This document shows, piece after piece, positions 39,809-52,795 of a stretch of DNA of 64,000 nt; the first letter of the stretch is position 1, and the number at the start of each line of letters is the position of its first letter. The notes below the pieces were generated by a model. That model searched no databases and was not told the origin of the DNA. It saw nothing but the letters and a program-made list of their open reading frames with translations. A program made the position numbers and the translations under genes. The DNA is from Balamuthia mandrillaris (taxonomy: Eukaryota > Discosea > Longamoebia > Balamuthiidae). The stretch lies in assembly GCA_031835245.1 (NCBI GenBank), contig JAVKOQ010000035.1, positions 186,001-250,000 of the forward strand, read 5' to 3'.

Positions 39809-41609
39809 CTGATGCAAGCATATAACACTATCTTATCTTTAAAGGAAAGATTCATCGTGTGGACGTAACAAACCCTGGCAGTGGCGAGGGCTTTATCATT
39901 CCTCCCGACAACCCATTTCAAGATTCCACCATCTATGCTCTTGGTTTTAGGTATCCTTCCACCCCATTCTGCGTTGAACGCTCTTTTACTTATATGTTCT
40001 CTTCGCTTTCTACCTCCTAGGAATCCTTGGAGAGTCAGTATTGATAGGGAGACTGGATGGATGTGGGCTGGTGATGTCGGTCAACGCAGAGAAGAGGAGA
40101 TCTCTATCGTCGTGAAAGGAGGCAACTATGGCTGGAACTGCAGAGAGGGCTTCAGAGCATTCACTCGCTATGAGAACTACAACAACTTGGCCGGTTGGAC
40201 GGAAACTGCTGAGGGCACCGTTCCAACGCCATGTGTTGGTCAAACAGCCGACGACTACATTTCACCTATTCATTCCTACTCTTTTGCAGGTATGACAGCA
40301 CCTTTTAATGTTTGTAACGTCATTCGCTCTAACCTCGAGCTTCTTTTTCTTTAAGATGATGACAACACGTGTAGGTCGGTTACTGGTGGAGTTGTTTATC
40401 GTGGAACTGAAATCCCCGACCTGATTGGGAAATACATCTTTGCTGACTTGTGTTGGGCCAGGAAGTACGTCTTATCCCTTAAATAGACGACTCTCATCGA
40501 ATACGCCCTCACGAATACTGCTCACAATTATTTGCAGAGTATGGGCGTTATCTTATAGTGGATCAACACCAGAAACTGCAACCGAAACAGGACTGGAGCA
40601 GCTCGCTCCCCTCAACAATGTAGCTCACATCGCGGAAGATCCAGATGGAGAAATTTTTTTCATCACTCACAGCGATGGAAAGATTTGGAGAATGTTTTGT
40701 GATGAAGAGGGTTCTGACGCATGTGGTATGTTTTTTCCCTGTCCTTTTATCCTTGTCTCTTGCTTGACGCTAACTGTTTGTACTTTTATAATAATAGCAA
40801 CAGGAGTTGTGGATGATGGCGAAGAAGATCCACAATCTTGTGCTGAACTGGGATTGAAGGAAACTATAGAACCTGGACTTTATATCTCTTGTGATTCAGC
40901 AATCCGCATCGAGTGGGAGATTCTGGATGCTGAACAAGAAGATGCAGGAGGTAAGTTCGTGCCGTTAAATTAAGCTGAACAGGCTTAGGGAGATAGAGAG
41001 AAGAAATGAATGAAGAAGCTGCTAACAAAACTTCAAAAGATAAAATTGCTTTTACTGTTAGAGGCAAGACTCATGGTTGGATAGGAATTGGTCTCAAAAC
41101 GCTTGCCTCTGGACGTGGCATGAATGAAACTGATATGATTATGGTTGCAAATCTTCTTTCTTTCAAGCCAAAACAATGGAAAAAGCTAACACTTCCTTTG
41201 TACCATCAGGCTTTGCTGGACGATGATGAATGCTCATCTGGATGTGTCACGGACCGTTACAGCACTGCCAATGAAGTTCCTCCTCTGGATGATAGCCAAG
41301 ACGTAATGGTAAATCTCCTATTCCCAAGTCATTGTTACTTTAAGTTTCTGACCACAAAAACAGTTGTTATCTGCTTCTAGAGATGGCGAATACACTGCAT
41401 TCACGTTTGAGAGGCTGTTGGTGACCGGAGATGAGAATGACTTTGCCATTAATCTCAACGATACCATTAATATGCTTTGGGCAATGGCACCGCCCAGTAC
41501 CCAGGGCTTTGATACCTTCCACTCTGTCGGCCGTCTTGCCGTGGAGCTTAGCTTGGACACCGCTGAATCCTCTTCTTCTGCCACCTTCATTTTGCCGTTC
41601 GCTATTTAA
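38736..41609 (+). CDS. Secreted glucose/sorbosone dehydrogenase-like (GSDH) protein with DOMON domain
   Basis: From the ATG at 38736 a hydrophobic segment ([17 protein letters not shown]) acts as signal peptide or anchor. A six-bladed PQQ-dependent sugar-dehydrogenase propeller follows: [98 protein letters not shown]. The His of NHNGG and the RNPWR and GGNYGWN motifs are family hallmarks. After a Cys-containing hinge comes a DOMON domain ([39 protein letters not shown]), which often binds heme or sugar. About a dozen exons. The likely role is extracellular sugar oxidation with electrons passed through the DOMON; the substrate is unknown. Confidence 0.87.
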
Positions 41610-41801
41610 CTCACCCCACCCACCCAACCCAACAACGGACTCTCTCCTTTTTTTTCTCTCTTCTTTTTTTAAAAAAAAAACACCCTTTGCTTCTGCATTG
41701 CTGTACAAGTTGTTCACAAAAGCTGCAGCTTTGTCCATTTTTTGAATTTTGATTGGATGTAGATCATATTATCAGATCGCAAGAAAGAAAATCAAGCAGA
41801 G

Positions 41802-43600
41802 ATGAAAGACGGGGCGGAGGCGGTGGCTTCTGCTCCTTCTCAGTTGTGCTTTGGTCTAAAGTCTTTTGTGGTCCCACTAAAGCCGACACTGCCTCACAGC
41901 GCTTCCTTACGGGAGAAGCATGATGTCGAAGCCATCCCTTCCCCTTTAAGAAACACGCTCCATCGCTTTCAGGCTCTTCCTCAGTCCTTACTTGACCATC
42001 GCCACCTCTGTCGCTACATCGACGTAAAGAAGGGGAAACATGGTACCATAAAACCTCCTTGTTCTCTTTTTATTACGCTCTGAAACGAACAAAAACTGTC
42101 CCTCCACCAAACAGAACGTATCTATTTGGTTGCAGAACACTACACTCACTCCCTTCGCAAAGAAATGGACCAGCACTTTAAAAAAACTGGAAGGTACCGC
42201 ATTTCATACGCTTCTCGCTGTGCTCGCCTGCTCCTTTCGCTTACTTGGTTGGTAAACAAAAAAAAAGCGGAATGTCAGAGCAGCGGGTGGCTCGCTATGC
42301 CTTTCAGATCCTGCAAGGCCTCTCCCAACTGCACGAGTATGGCATCACTCACCGCAACCTCTCTCCTTCGAACATCATGTTGGACGATGAGGTTTGTTTG
42401 TTTCTCTGTTGTTCTTCGTGGTTCCGGTTGAGAGCAAACGAAAAATGACAACAGGGTAACGTTAAACTCGCCGACTATGCGTTGTATCATATCACCAGAC
42501 CGCATGCCAATTGGGCCACTCGTCCTGCCATGTACTGCAAGGCAGATGTCTCTTTTGCCATCGGGTAGGCGTTCCCTATCTCTGTTTCTTTTTCTTGCTT
42601 TCTTGCTTGCTTGCTTTCTTGCCTTCTTTTGAATATCTTCTTTCTCTTTTTACTCTTTTATCAACGCTTTGTTGGATAACGTGGTTATAGGTCACCAGCT
42701 TATATGGCTCCTGAAGTTATAGCGCTAGGCCCACGCGTCTTTTCGAACAACAGAGTACCTTTTTTCAATCCGAAAATGATTCTCGTTCTCCCAAATGTTC
42801 GTTTATGAGACACTCACGCTTTCATTTTCGATAACCAGTTCTTGAAAGCAGCAGGAGCAGCAATGTCAACAACTCCCTCTCACACATCAGCAGACATTTG
42901 GTCAGTGGGAATGATCGTTCTGGAGATGGTAGTGGGAAGACCTCTGTGGCCGGACCTCTCCCGTCAGAAAAATACGATGGGACTGATGTTGGAGGTGCTG
43001 AAGCTATGCGGTCATGACTTGCATGAAAGTATTGAGCAAGAGCAGCAGCCAGAGGTGTGTTGCTTTCATTCCTGACGACACGAATGTTTATACTTAACAA
43101 TAATGGTGAGCAGGTTAATGGTTCAAGCGAAAATGGAATGGCACATCAGTTATCTGTGGAGAGTGCAACTTCGGGCCTGGGAACGTTGCAACGAACACAA
43201 CTTCATGCTCGGCACAAAATACGCAAAGAAGAATGGCTGGAGCAATTGGATGGTACTTCTCTTTCTGTGGGAGGTTTTTTTTGTCTCCTGGATAACAACT
43301 CTCTGTTAGGCTATCATTCGTTGAGCAACTCTTTTAAGGAGATAATTGCCATGTGCATGGAATGCGACCCAGGCAAAAGAGGCACTGCCGAGCTCATCTT
43401 GGCTCATCCTTACTTTGGAGAGCACCATGCTGAACACATTACGAAGCGAAAGTGGGTCGTCAAGCCTTTTTTGAGGTGCTCTCTTTTACGCATTAAGACC
43501 GAAAATGGTTCTTCTGACGTAAAGGGCGGCAGCGACAGCGAAGAGGTTTCTTTGTCTTTATTCCTGTTCTTTGCTATCTATCGTCTTTTGTTTCTCTCTC

Positions 43601-43647
<47 letters not shown>

Positions 43648-46007
43648 ATCTTATGGTTATTTAACATGGCTTAACAAAAGCGTCAGAAGGATAAAAAGAA
43701 AGAGGTCGTGCCAGCAGAGCCCCTCAAACCTGCCACTCATATTAGTACTGACCCGCTCAAGGGAAAGCCGTTGTCTGAAGTATATCATTTTTGGGAACTA
43801 GCAGGAGGCAGCATTGAGAAAGAATTCGCCAAAGACTTAAAGTTGTTGCCACCAATTCTACGGTTACCTACGTTGATACGCGTCAACGATGACCATCACA
43901 CTTTACCTTCTGATGGTGCAGTTGCCACGAACAGCTTAACCACTGGTACTCTCTTTTCTTTTCTGTTTCGTTTCTTGATTCTTATGTACGGTTTGGAATA
44001 GGTTGTTTGTCTCTTGGAGTTGGAGTAAATGAGAATGACCCATCCCATTTGTACAAAGAAGAAATCATCCCCATTTCTTTGAACTCCTTGCGAAGAAGGC
44101 TTATCTTGTCATCTGAGAGAAGCAAGCAAAGCAAACGCAGAAAAGAGGAAGGGGATGAGTTGTCGCTCACAGGTTTGACATGCGAGCTTCTCTCAATTGT
44201 ATCATTTTTAACCTTTTCTGTATAAACAGAGTCGGGTGGCTGGATGAATTATGCTCTGGATGACATGGAAGAGGAAGATATGAGCGGAGCAGAATTCCAG
44301 AACCTTAGTCTTGCCGAAAAGGAAAAGAACATCGATTACCAAAGATATAGGGTCAAACTATTTCGAACGCTTCTCAAAAGTCCTCGCCCTGTGTCCGCGT
44401 CTCGAGAGATCATTAAAGAGGCTGCCAAAGACATCCCTCCGGTATTGCGAGGAGAAATATGGTATTAGTCCTTTCATTCCTCAAGTGACGATTGTCTCAT
44501 TCTCTTCCTAATCTCCCTCCTTTTCTTTCAGGGCTGTCATTCTGGAAGTGGAAGAAGAGAAAGTTGAGAAAATATACGACTCATATGATAAAGACAGTGA
44601 AGGGCCTGCAGATAGGCAAATAGAGTTAGACGTACCTCGCTGCCACCAGTACCATCCTTTGCTCTCCTCTCCTGAAGGTTTGTTCTTCCTCTACACAACA
44701 AAACACGCTCTGCAGAACTTAATTGGGTTTCTATATTCTGTCTATTTAGGCCACAGAAAACTTCGCCGTGTTTTGAAGGCATGGGTTGCCGCAAACAAGG
44801 ATTTGGTTTATTGGCAAGGTAGCCATTTTATTTTCCTGCTTAAATGAGAATCTGCTCTAATATTAGTCAAAACAAAAACAAAACAAAAAATGGAAATGCA
44901 GGATTGGATTCTTTGCTGGCCCCATTCCTTGTGCTCAACTTCCAAAACGAGGCCATGGCTTTTTGCTGTTTGCAGAATCTTACTTCTAAATATTTGCATG
45001 ACTTTTTCCTACCAGATAACACCATTCCACTACAGCAACATCTGGCCACCTTCCGACAAGTTTTAGCCTACCATCACCCAGATCTCGCCGCTCATCTTCA
45101 TCGCATCAACTTACATCCTGAACTATATGCTATTCCTTGGTTTCTTACACTGTTTACACGTACGTCTTTTTTATTTCCCTTTTTCACCCTGAAACTGACT
45201 TATAACCTTTTTTTTTTAAGATATACTTCCTTTAGACAAATTGTTTCATGTTTGGGATACTCTCCTCCTTCACAGCTCATCTCTCACCCATTTCCTTGCT
45301 GTAGCTCTTCTTGAACATCTTCACGAAAAGTTACTCGCCCTCGACTTTAACGCATGTATACTTTTGTTTGGCAACCTGCCGCCCTTTGACATCCCCCAGT
45401 GGATCGAACGAGCTCTCTTCCTGTACAATGACACTCCGCACAGCATATACGGCCGCAGTCCACCCAAATATCCTGTAACTTTCCTCTGCTTTCTTTCATG
45501 TTGTTGTTTCTCTTCTGATAGTATTCTGCAAACTTGTGCAGCACGAAAAACGATGGTGGGAAGAGCCTCTTCCTTTAGCAGAATTGCACGACCAGCTAGC
45601 TCCTCGCTTGTCATTGAACGACCTGGTTTCCTTGCAAGAACCCCCATTGGTGGTGGATGTGCAACCCACACAAAAGTACATGAGGCGTCATTACCCAGAC
45701 AGCGTCCACGTAAATAGGCGCGCCCAACCTCTAGACATCCCCATTTTGGTGCAAAATCGCGGTCGAGATATCGTTATAGTTGCTGGCAAGGGAAAGCATG
45801 GCTTTTTGGTAACCTCCTCTTCTCCCTTCTTATGATGTTTCTGGTACTGCGATTCTTACTGGACGGGATGACTAGTTTGCCAACAAAATGATCTATGCCA
45901 ACTTTCCGAGGGTATCGGTGCTGGCTGGCGGCATCGACGTGCTGCAAGCTGACGCGAGTGCTTTGTTAGAGTCATCACCACCCCCTTCTGGAAGTGACCA
46001 GCTCTAA
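41802..46007 (+). CDS. TBCK: TBCK homologue: pseudokinase, TBC Rab-GAP and rhodanese domains
   Basis: All three TBCK parts are visible in order. The kinase-like domain has a short N-lobe without a glycine loop. Its catalytic loop is [13 protein letters not shown] (HRD changed to HRN) and the DFG position reads [10 protein letters not shown], so it is a pseudokinase; [10 protein letters not shown] and [14 protein letters not shown] remain. The TBC domain has [14 protein letters not shown], [14 protein letters not shown] (arginine finger), [15 protein letters not shown] (glutamine finger) and [17 protein letters not shown]. Both fingers being present suggests active Rab-GAP function. The C-terminal rhodanese ([33 protein letters not shown]) lacks the active Cys. 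Animal TBCK belongs to the FERRY endosomal complex and affects mTOR signalling. About 15 exons. Confidence 0.92.
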
Positions 46008-46379
46008 AACAAACAGTCCTCCATTTGCATTCCACACATCAAACCAGTGCTAAAGAAGGCGGCGCAAAATCTTGCTCGCGCTTGCTCAACAATAAATAAA
46101 CAAGAGAAAAACTGACGTAAGAAGCTTCCAAGAGAGAGAGAAGAGAGAGCGAAGGAAGAAAAAAAAAGCGCAAGTTCTAGCTAGTACAAAAACTCAATTG
46201 TATTTTTAAAGAAGACCTTTCACCCGTCCCTTCAGACAAAGGCAAAAGGTACACATAAATAAAAGGGTTTGGTTGCACACAAACAACAATGTAGATACAA
46301 ACAAGCTCTCAGCAGGTCGTGCGTCGTTCAGTTGAAGAGAAGAGAGGAGGGGAGGGAGAAAGAAAAAAGAGGAAACGAT
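46008..46379. other. Convergent 3' intergenic region
   Basis: 372 bp between the TBCK-like and HSP90 stops. It contains AATAAATAA-like signals for the plus strand near 46088 and a purine-rich stretch at about 46130-46165. No gene is visible. Confidence 0.5.
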
Positions 46380-48509
46380 TTAGTCAACCTCCTCCATCTT
46401 GGAGCCCTCATCGCCACCTTCTTCCTCCTCCAAGGGGGGCAGGTCAGCCTCCATGGCGGGTTCCTCGTCCTCATCGATGCTGAGACCAAGCTTGATCATG
46501 CGGTGGATGCGGGAAGCAAAGCTGGATGGGTCGTCCAGGGAGAAGCCAGAGGACAAGAGGGCAGTCTCGAAGAGCAACCAGACGAGGTCCTTGACGGTCT
46601 TGTCGCTCTTGTCAGCGTCGGCCTTCTGCCTGAGGGAAGAAACGATCGAGTGAGAGGGGTTGATCTCGAGAGTCTTCTTGGAAACCATGTAGGTGGACAT
46701 GCTGTTGTCGCGGAGGGCCTGGGCCTTCATGATCCTCTCCATGTTGGCGGACCAGCCAAACTCACCGGTGACGAGGACACAAGGGGAGTTGACGAGGCGG
46801 GAAGAGAGCACAACCTTCTCGACCTTGTCGCCGAGGATCTCCTTGATGACCTTGAGCAGGTTCTCGTTAGCCTTCTTCTCCTCTTCGGCCTTCTTCTTCT
46901 CATCTTCGGTTTCGTCGAGCTTGAGGCCCTCCTTGGTGACGTTGACAAGCTTGTGGCCGTCAATCTCCTTGAGTTGCTGCACCATGTACTCGTCGATGGG
47001 GTCAGTGAAGAAGAGCACCTCGTAGCCGCGCTTCTTGAGTCCCTCCAAGAAGGGGGAGTTCTCAACGGCCTTCCTGCTCTCACCGCTGATGAAGTAGATA
47101 TCCTTCTGGCCCTCCTTCATGTTGGTGACGTAGTCCTTGAAGGAAGTGGTGTTGTCGCCAGAGGTGGTGGAGTGGAAGCGGAGCAACTCGGCCAACTTGG
47201 TCCTGTTCTGGCTGTCCTCGTGGATACCGTACTTGATGTTCTTGCCAAAGGACTCGTAGAACTTGTCGAAGTCTTCCTTGTTCTCAGCAATCTCGTTGAA
47301 CAGCTCAATGCACTTCTTGACGATGTTCTTGCGGATCACGCGGAGGATCTTGTTCTGTTGAAGCATCTCACGAGAGATGTTGAGGGGCAAGTCCTCAGAG
47401 TCGACGATACCCTTGATGAAGTTGAGCCACTCGGGGATGAGCTCCTCGCAGTTGTCCATGATAAATACACGGCGGACGTAGAGCTTGATGTTGTTGAGCT
47501 TCTTGCGAGTCTCGAAGAGGTCGAAGGGAGCGCGCTTGGGCACGTAGATGATAGACTTGAACTCCAGCTGACCTTCCACGGAGAAGTGCTTGACAGCCAA
47601 GTGCTCCTCCCAGTCGTTGGTCAAGCTCTTGTAGAAAGTCTTGTACTCCTCGGGGGTAACGTCCTTGGGATTACGGGTCCAGATGGGCTTGGTCTTGTTG
47701 AGCAGCTCCCATTCGTGGGTGGTCTCCTTGACCTTCTTCTTCTTCTTCTCGCCTTCCTTCTTATCCTCCTCCTCGGTCACTTCCTCGATCTTGGGCTCCT
47801 CGCCTTCCTTCTTCTCTTCCTCCTCCTTCTTCTCTTCCGCTTCGTCGTCAGAGACCTCCTTCTCGACCTCCTTCTCAACATAGAGTTGGATGGGGTACTG
47901 GATGAACTGAGAGTGCTTCTTGACGAGGTCCTTCAGGCGGCGCTCCTCCAAATACTCCTGTTGGTCGTCCTTGAGGTAAAGGGTGACCTTGGTGCCTCTC
48001 TTCAATTCCTCACCAGAGGTATCCTTGCGGATGGTGAAAGAACCGCCAGCGGCAGACTCCCAGACGAGTTGCTCGTCGTCGTTGTGCTTAGTGGTAACCA
48101 CAACCTTCTCAGCCACGAGGTAGGAGGAGTAGAAGCCCACACCAAACTGACCAATCATGCTGACGTCAGCACCAGCCTGGAGAGCCTCCATGAAGGCCTT
48201 AGTGCCGGACTTGGCGATGGTACCGAGGTTGTTCACGAGGTCGGCCTTGGTCATGCCAATACCAGAGTCGATGATGTTGAGGGCATTGTTGGCCTTGTCG
48301 GGGACGATCTTGATGTAGAGCTCGGGGTTGGACTCGAGTTGGGCCTTGTCCGTGAGGCTCTGGTAGCGGATCTTGTCCAAGGCGTCAGAGGAGTTGGAGA
48401 TGAGCTCACGCAAGAAAATTTCCTTGTTGCTGTAGAAGGTGTTGATGATCAAGCTCAACAGCTGGTTGATCTCGGCCTGGAAAGCAAAGGTCTCTACTTC
48501 TTCGGACAT
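46380..48509 (-). CDS. HSP90: Cytosolic heat shock protein 90, intronless
   Basis: A single 709-residue frame from [14 protein letters not shown] to the C-terminal MEEVD, the TPR-cochaperone docking motif of cytosolic HSP90. The GHKL ATPase domain carries [33 protein letters not shown] and [14 protein letters not shown] charged Glu/Lys linker (about residues 215-255) follows. The middle domain has [13 protein letters not shown] and [16 protein letters not shown], with the Arg that contacts the ATP gamma-phosphate. No intron interrupts it, unlike the other genes here, and codon use is strongly biased to G/C-ending codons, as in highly expressed genes. A TATA-like box and heat-shock-element-like dimers lie upstream. 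Confidence 0.98.
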   Translation of the reverse strand: MSEEVETFAFQAEINQLLSLIINTFYSNKEIFLRELISNSSDALDKIRYQSLTDKAQLESNPELYIKIVPDKANNALNIIDSGIGMTKADLVNNLGTIAKSGTKAFMEALQAGADVSMIGQFGVGFYSSYLVAEKVVVTTKHNDDEQLVWESAAGGSFTIRKDTSGEELKRGTKVTLYLKDDQQEYLEERRLKDLVKKHSQFIQYPIQLYVEKEVEKEVSDDEAEEKKEEEEKKEGEEPKIEEVTEEEDKKEGEKKKKKVKETTHEWELLNKTKPIWTRNPKDVTPEEYKTFYKSLTNDWEEHLAVKHFSVEGQLEFKSIIYVPKRAPFDLFETRKKLNNIKLYVRRVFIMDNCEELIPEWLNFIKGIVDSEDLPLNISREMLQQNKILRVIRKNIVKKCIELFNEIAENKEDFDKFYESFGKNIKYGIHEDSQNRTKLAELLRFHSTTSGDNTTSFKDYVTNMKEGQKDIYFISGESRKAVENSPFLEGLKKRGYEVLFFTDPIDEYMVQQLKEIDGHKLVNVTKEGLKLDETEDEKKKAEEEKKANENLLKVIKEILGDKVEKVVLSSRLVNSPCVLVTGEFGWSANMERIMKAQALRDNSMSTYMVSKKTLEINPSHSIVSSLRQKADADKSDKTVKDLVWLLFETALLSSGFSLDDPSSFASRIHRMIKLGLSIDEDEEPAMEADLPPLEEEEGGDEGSKMEEVD

Positions 48510-48649
48510 TGTGTGTGTTTATTTGTGTGCGCAGGGGGAGAAAATAAAAAATAAATAGAGAGAGTGCAGTGGGAAGAGTAGTGAAAGTTTTTTTTGTGTT
48601 TGTGTCAGTGGTTGTTGAAAAAAAGGGAATAAAAAAGTCAGAAGCGACA

Positions 48650-48658
48650 TTTTTTATA
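48650..48658 (-). promoter_or_regulatory. TATA-like box of HSP90 gene
   Basis: On the minus strand this reads TATAAAAAA, about 140 bp upstream of the HSP90 ATG at 48509. The position suits a core promoter with a leader of roughly 110 nt. Assignment rests on motif and location only. Confidence 0.55.
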
Positions 48659-48751
48659 CCCCACCGCTAACTTGCCACCGAACAAAAAAAAGCAGCCTCA
48701 CTCTCTCTGTGCCCTTTTTTCTTCGATTCTCGGTTTGGGGCGTTTTCTCGG

Positions 48752-48771
48752 TTCCAGAAATTAGAAATTTC
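48752..48771. promoter_or_regulatory. Heat-shock-element-like inverted repeats
   Basis: TTCCAGAA (48752-48759) and GAAATTTC (48764-48771) each follow the nTTCnnGAAn or nGAAnnTTCn dimer rule for heat shock factor. They lie about 250 bp upstream of the HSP90 start. The phasing between the two dimers is not the perfect 5-bp HSE register. Confidence 0.5.
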
Positions 48772-48827
48772 GGTCATGTTATTTTTTCGGATGAATTCAT
48801 GTTGATTTTCGATGTATTTTCTCTAAC

Positions 48828-48859
48828 GAAATTTCGGATGTTTAACTGCACGAAATTTC
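48828..48859. promoter_or_regulatory. Two more GAAATTTC dimers
   Basis: Copies at 48828-48835 and 48852-48859, both preceded by AC (ACGAAATTTC), spaced 24 bp start to start. With the copy at 48764 this makes three identical palindromes inside 100 bp, between the divergent HSP90 and Nup160 genes. Confidence 0.5.
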
Positions 48860-49018
48860 CCTTGTCGACTGAAAGTGGAAGACAAAAAAAAAAGCAAAGA
48901 AGAAGCAAAACGGTAGCGCTGCCCTCCTCTGCGCAAACGATTGTCCTGTAGGCCGCCGTTGATCCGTTTGCTGATAAAGAGGAATCTGGAGTGTCGCTGA
49001 AAATCTTTGCAGCTGATA

Positions 49019-52000
49019 ATGTCGTTCCGAGAGGTATGCATATCGATAGCGGGATTTTAACACGCCTTTTGTGTGAGGGGTAACACTAACGCAACGCTAC
49101 TTAACACCCGTTCATCCTCGTGCACAGGTGGGGTTTCTTGCCCTTGACAGCGTGGAGCGATGGAGAGAGTACTCCATTGCCGGTACTGGACTAAGCGACA
49201 TTCCTCGCTCCAAGTTTACCGCCCTCTCCGTCGGATCAGGCTATTCCTACGAAGTGCTCAGCCCAGAAACAAGGCATCGCTTCGTCATATGGTACGCCCA
49301 CCTTTTCTCTTTTTTCATTGCACCTTTTTTCTTTGTTGTTGAAGTATCTCGCATAGGAGAGCCACTGGAGAGACCCTTGAGCTGTTGGAGTTGTCGCTGG
49401 ACCATGACCTCTGCGACAATGCGCTCCGCATTCACTTGCCCTACCCCGTTGTTCCCGATGTGGTATTCATAGAGAAGGTGGACCACCAGGAAGCTTCGTT
49501 TCATGTTATCGTTGCCACGAAGCGGACGTTTCACCGTTTTGTCTTTGAGCATCCGTCTTCCATGAAGGTTGGTTGCACATATCAGCGCCTTCATTCGTCC
49601 CTTTGCTAAAGTGCTCCCTCTCCCATCTTCCATACTAAATAGGATACACCAGCAGGAGAACATGTCTCCATCTTTGCCAACGTCACTGCTGGCGATCTTC
49701 AAGCTGGCAGCTGCAGTCTTGTACGTCAAGTTTTTTTTTCTTCTCACTATTACACCCTCTTAAGACTAAAACAAAAACGTTTACTTTTTTTTTTTAAAAC
49801 AAAGGATACAATAACCAAGGCTACGCCGAACATTGTCAGTAAAGTGGATAACAGTTGTGCAGCGTTAGGCTGTAGTAATGGCACTTTAGTTGCTCTTCTT
49901 CTTCAAGAGGCTTTTGAGGATGGTACTTTTTTCAAAAACATTATTATTAGGCCTTGCGGATTGGTGAACACACTTGCAACTTCTAACAAATACTCGCTTC
50001 TCTTCCTCTCTCTCCCTCTCGGACTAGATGGGGTCCGGTATGACCTTACAGCGCTGGAGTTGAAGCAAGGTACAATGATGCAACGGTTATGGGGAGGATT
50101 GTTATCCGGACAAAGGTATTGTTTACTCTTGCTTGCCTCCACTCGAGGTTGCGACTGAATTGCATTGAAATGCAGAGATGTTGATGCGGAGAATGCGATT
50201 GTCAGTTTATCAAGCCACACTTTGGACGGACTGAATTATATCTTTGCTCTATGTTTGGACAAAAAGCTAAGAGGTTAGTTTTCACACAGCTCTGTTCTTC
50301 TTCTCAGAGTCTCACTGTATGTTGCAGTGTGGTCGCTATCTCGTCGAACTTGCATAAAGGAAAAAGAAATTGAATGGGATACGTGGGACAACGCAAGCGA
50401 CAATCAAGGTATTTCTCTTTTTTCTTCCTTCTTCCTTCTTGCTTCTTCCTTCTTCTCCTCCCCTTCCTATTGTTGATGAATGGTCGCGAAACAGTTAAAC
50501 GACTTCAGCTACGGGTGTACGGCTGTAAAAATGACTCTACCCAAATCAAGCTTATATTCTATTTAGGGCTTGAAGGCGAATCCCAATTTCAAGTCTATGA
50601 AGGATCTTTTCTTGAAGGCAAGGAAGGCGAGATTTTGCTTGATATAATCCCAAGCGTTCACTTCTTCAAAGAGGTTTGTTTGTTATTCGCCCATCTTCGC
50701 AAGACTGCATTTTTACACTCTGTTTTTCCTTTCAAGGATGGGCTTGTGGATTTCAGGGTTTGCAATGACAAACTATGGTCGTTATGGCGCCAAAACGAGG
50801 ATGAGGCGCCAGTGCAAGGGACACTAGGCACCTGCTTGCGCTATTCTCTTTTTAGAATGTGAGTACTGTTCTTCGATCAATCCATCTGTTACACGTGCAC
50901 ATCGCCTGATGTTTCTTTATTTTTCTCAAGGTCCAACGATGAAGACGATGGACAGGATGTCACCCATGCCATAGAAAACAATCAATGTCAGTCAGCTATC
51001 TTACATGACCCCACCGCCATCACTGACCAAGTATCTCCGTATGCTCTAAACTATGACGAGGCGTTTCTGGAACAAATCTTTCAAAAGGGCAGGTTCTCTT
51101 CCAACTGTTTAATGAGCGCTCTGCAAATGTTTCGTGGTGTGCCTTTGTCTCAATCACAACAGACGCTTATAATGGGAGCTGCCCTTGACCGTTTGCAAAT
51201 CAAGAAAGATATTTGCTCTGTCATACATGAAGAGGTCTCTCTCTCTCCCCCTCGCGTTTCCTTCTTTTATTGTATCACGCGTTAAACATTATTACATTAT
51301 TTTGGTTGGTTGATTGCAATGACAGATTGCGGCTGCAAGGGCTGCTTTGGCTAGAAGGGCAATGGGCAGTGCTGATTCTGAACTTAATGAAACGGACTTA
51401 CAGGAGCTATCTTTTTCTTTGTGGTCTCGGTTTGTGTCTTGTTGTGTTAAGTGCTGGCGAGAGGAAAATAGGCCTTTAGGCATGCATGCCCATCCACACA
51501 CGGATCTATTGTGCCTTGTTAAAAAGGTAAACATCTTATGCTTTGTTGAGCGGAGATTTAGGCCTACGCACGTTTGCTCATTCTTCAATGCCTTTGTAGG
51601 GTGGCATTTCGTTCCTTCGGCCTTGCGACACGTTTGAAGCTCTCACTGCGTCTGCTGTTGCCTCTCGCAGAAGCGTTGCATTTGGTACTCCATTTGTTAC
51701 GCCCCTATACTTAGATCAGTGCACTAACCTCATGAATGAACAAAAGACATCATAGAGCCAACACGACCATTGGATTCTGATGTTTGGCAGTTGCTGTCCA
51801 GTATCCGCTTTGTGGGAGAACAGGTTGGAGAATGTGCCTTCCATGCTTTTGAAGAGGATCTTTTCACTTTTGTTGAGCCCGCCGATGCTGCTCTGCATCT
51901 GGTATCCAATCTAATAGGAGGAATGGGGTAGATTCCACCACCTAGCAATTTACTCTCTCTGTCTCTAACCAGCATGATAACTTCTACAAAAATGTGAACA

Positions 52001-52757
52001 GAGATTCAGAATTCACGCCAGGAACCGCTACTACGGGTCCTGTTCCAAAGCGGAGATTTGTTTTGGACTTTCTTCGCAGCTTTCACAGCATCAGACCAAA
52101 ACCTCTTGAAGCCATAGACAAACTTCTGGCCCTTCTTGGTCAAGTTGGCTTTAGTTCAGGTAGTGCTTTTCTTCCTTTCGTTTCGTTGCTCCTCATTATT
52201 CCTAAAACTTTGCATTATTTTAGTCGATCCTCAAGAGCGACACCCTATCGCCCAACAATGGACAACTTCCCTCTTTGCCAGTTCCATCTCTCGATCTATA
52301 ATAGGAGAGGGCTTTTATCAACTCGTTCGGTCTCGGTTTGTTATTTTGCGTAACCTACTTGTGTCCTTACTGCTACTCATTCGGCTACGAAGTGAAGTAC
52401 GTTATTCCAGTAACATGGTGTTTTTCTTTTGTTTGCTCACCAAAAAAAAAATCTGCCGATAGTCTGGTTTATCATCCGATGCAAGAGCAAAGCTACAAAC
52501 TAGGGCGATCCCCAGCGCCTTGCTATTGTTAAAAGGCTATTATTTGATGGGATGGATAGCTTCTCGATCTGTGCAGCCCCTACCAACAAATGCGTAAGTA
52601 TATTTTTACTTTCATCTCTTTTGTGACTGCTTTATTAAACATTTGTGCAGTAGCGTGAAAGATGATTTGCCAGATTTTACTTCTTTGGATTTGTCTGGAC
52701 ATCATAACCGCACTTCCAAACTTGCTTCCAAACAAAGTAACGTCTCTCTCCCTCCTT

Positions 52758-52795
<38 letters not shown>

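Larger units (their letters stand above)
48510..49018. other. Divergent promoter between HSP90 and Nup160-like genes
   Basis: 509 bp, the shared upstream region of an intronless HSP90 (-) and a long nucleoporin gene (+). Apart from the TATA-like box and the GAAATTTC palindromes listed separately, it is AT-rich non-coding sequence. Confidence 0.6.

Noticed and set aside
46269-48554. 761-residue open frame on the plus strand opposite HSP90
   Set aside because: Leu/Val-rich antisense frame caused by the strong codon bias of HSP90; no family motifs. Long antisense frames are a known artefact of HSP70/HSP90 genes.
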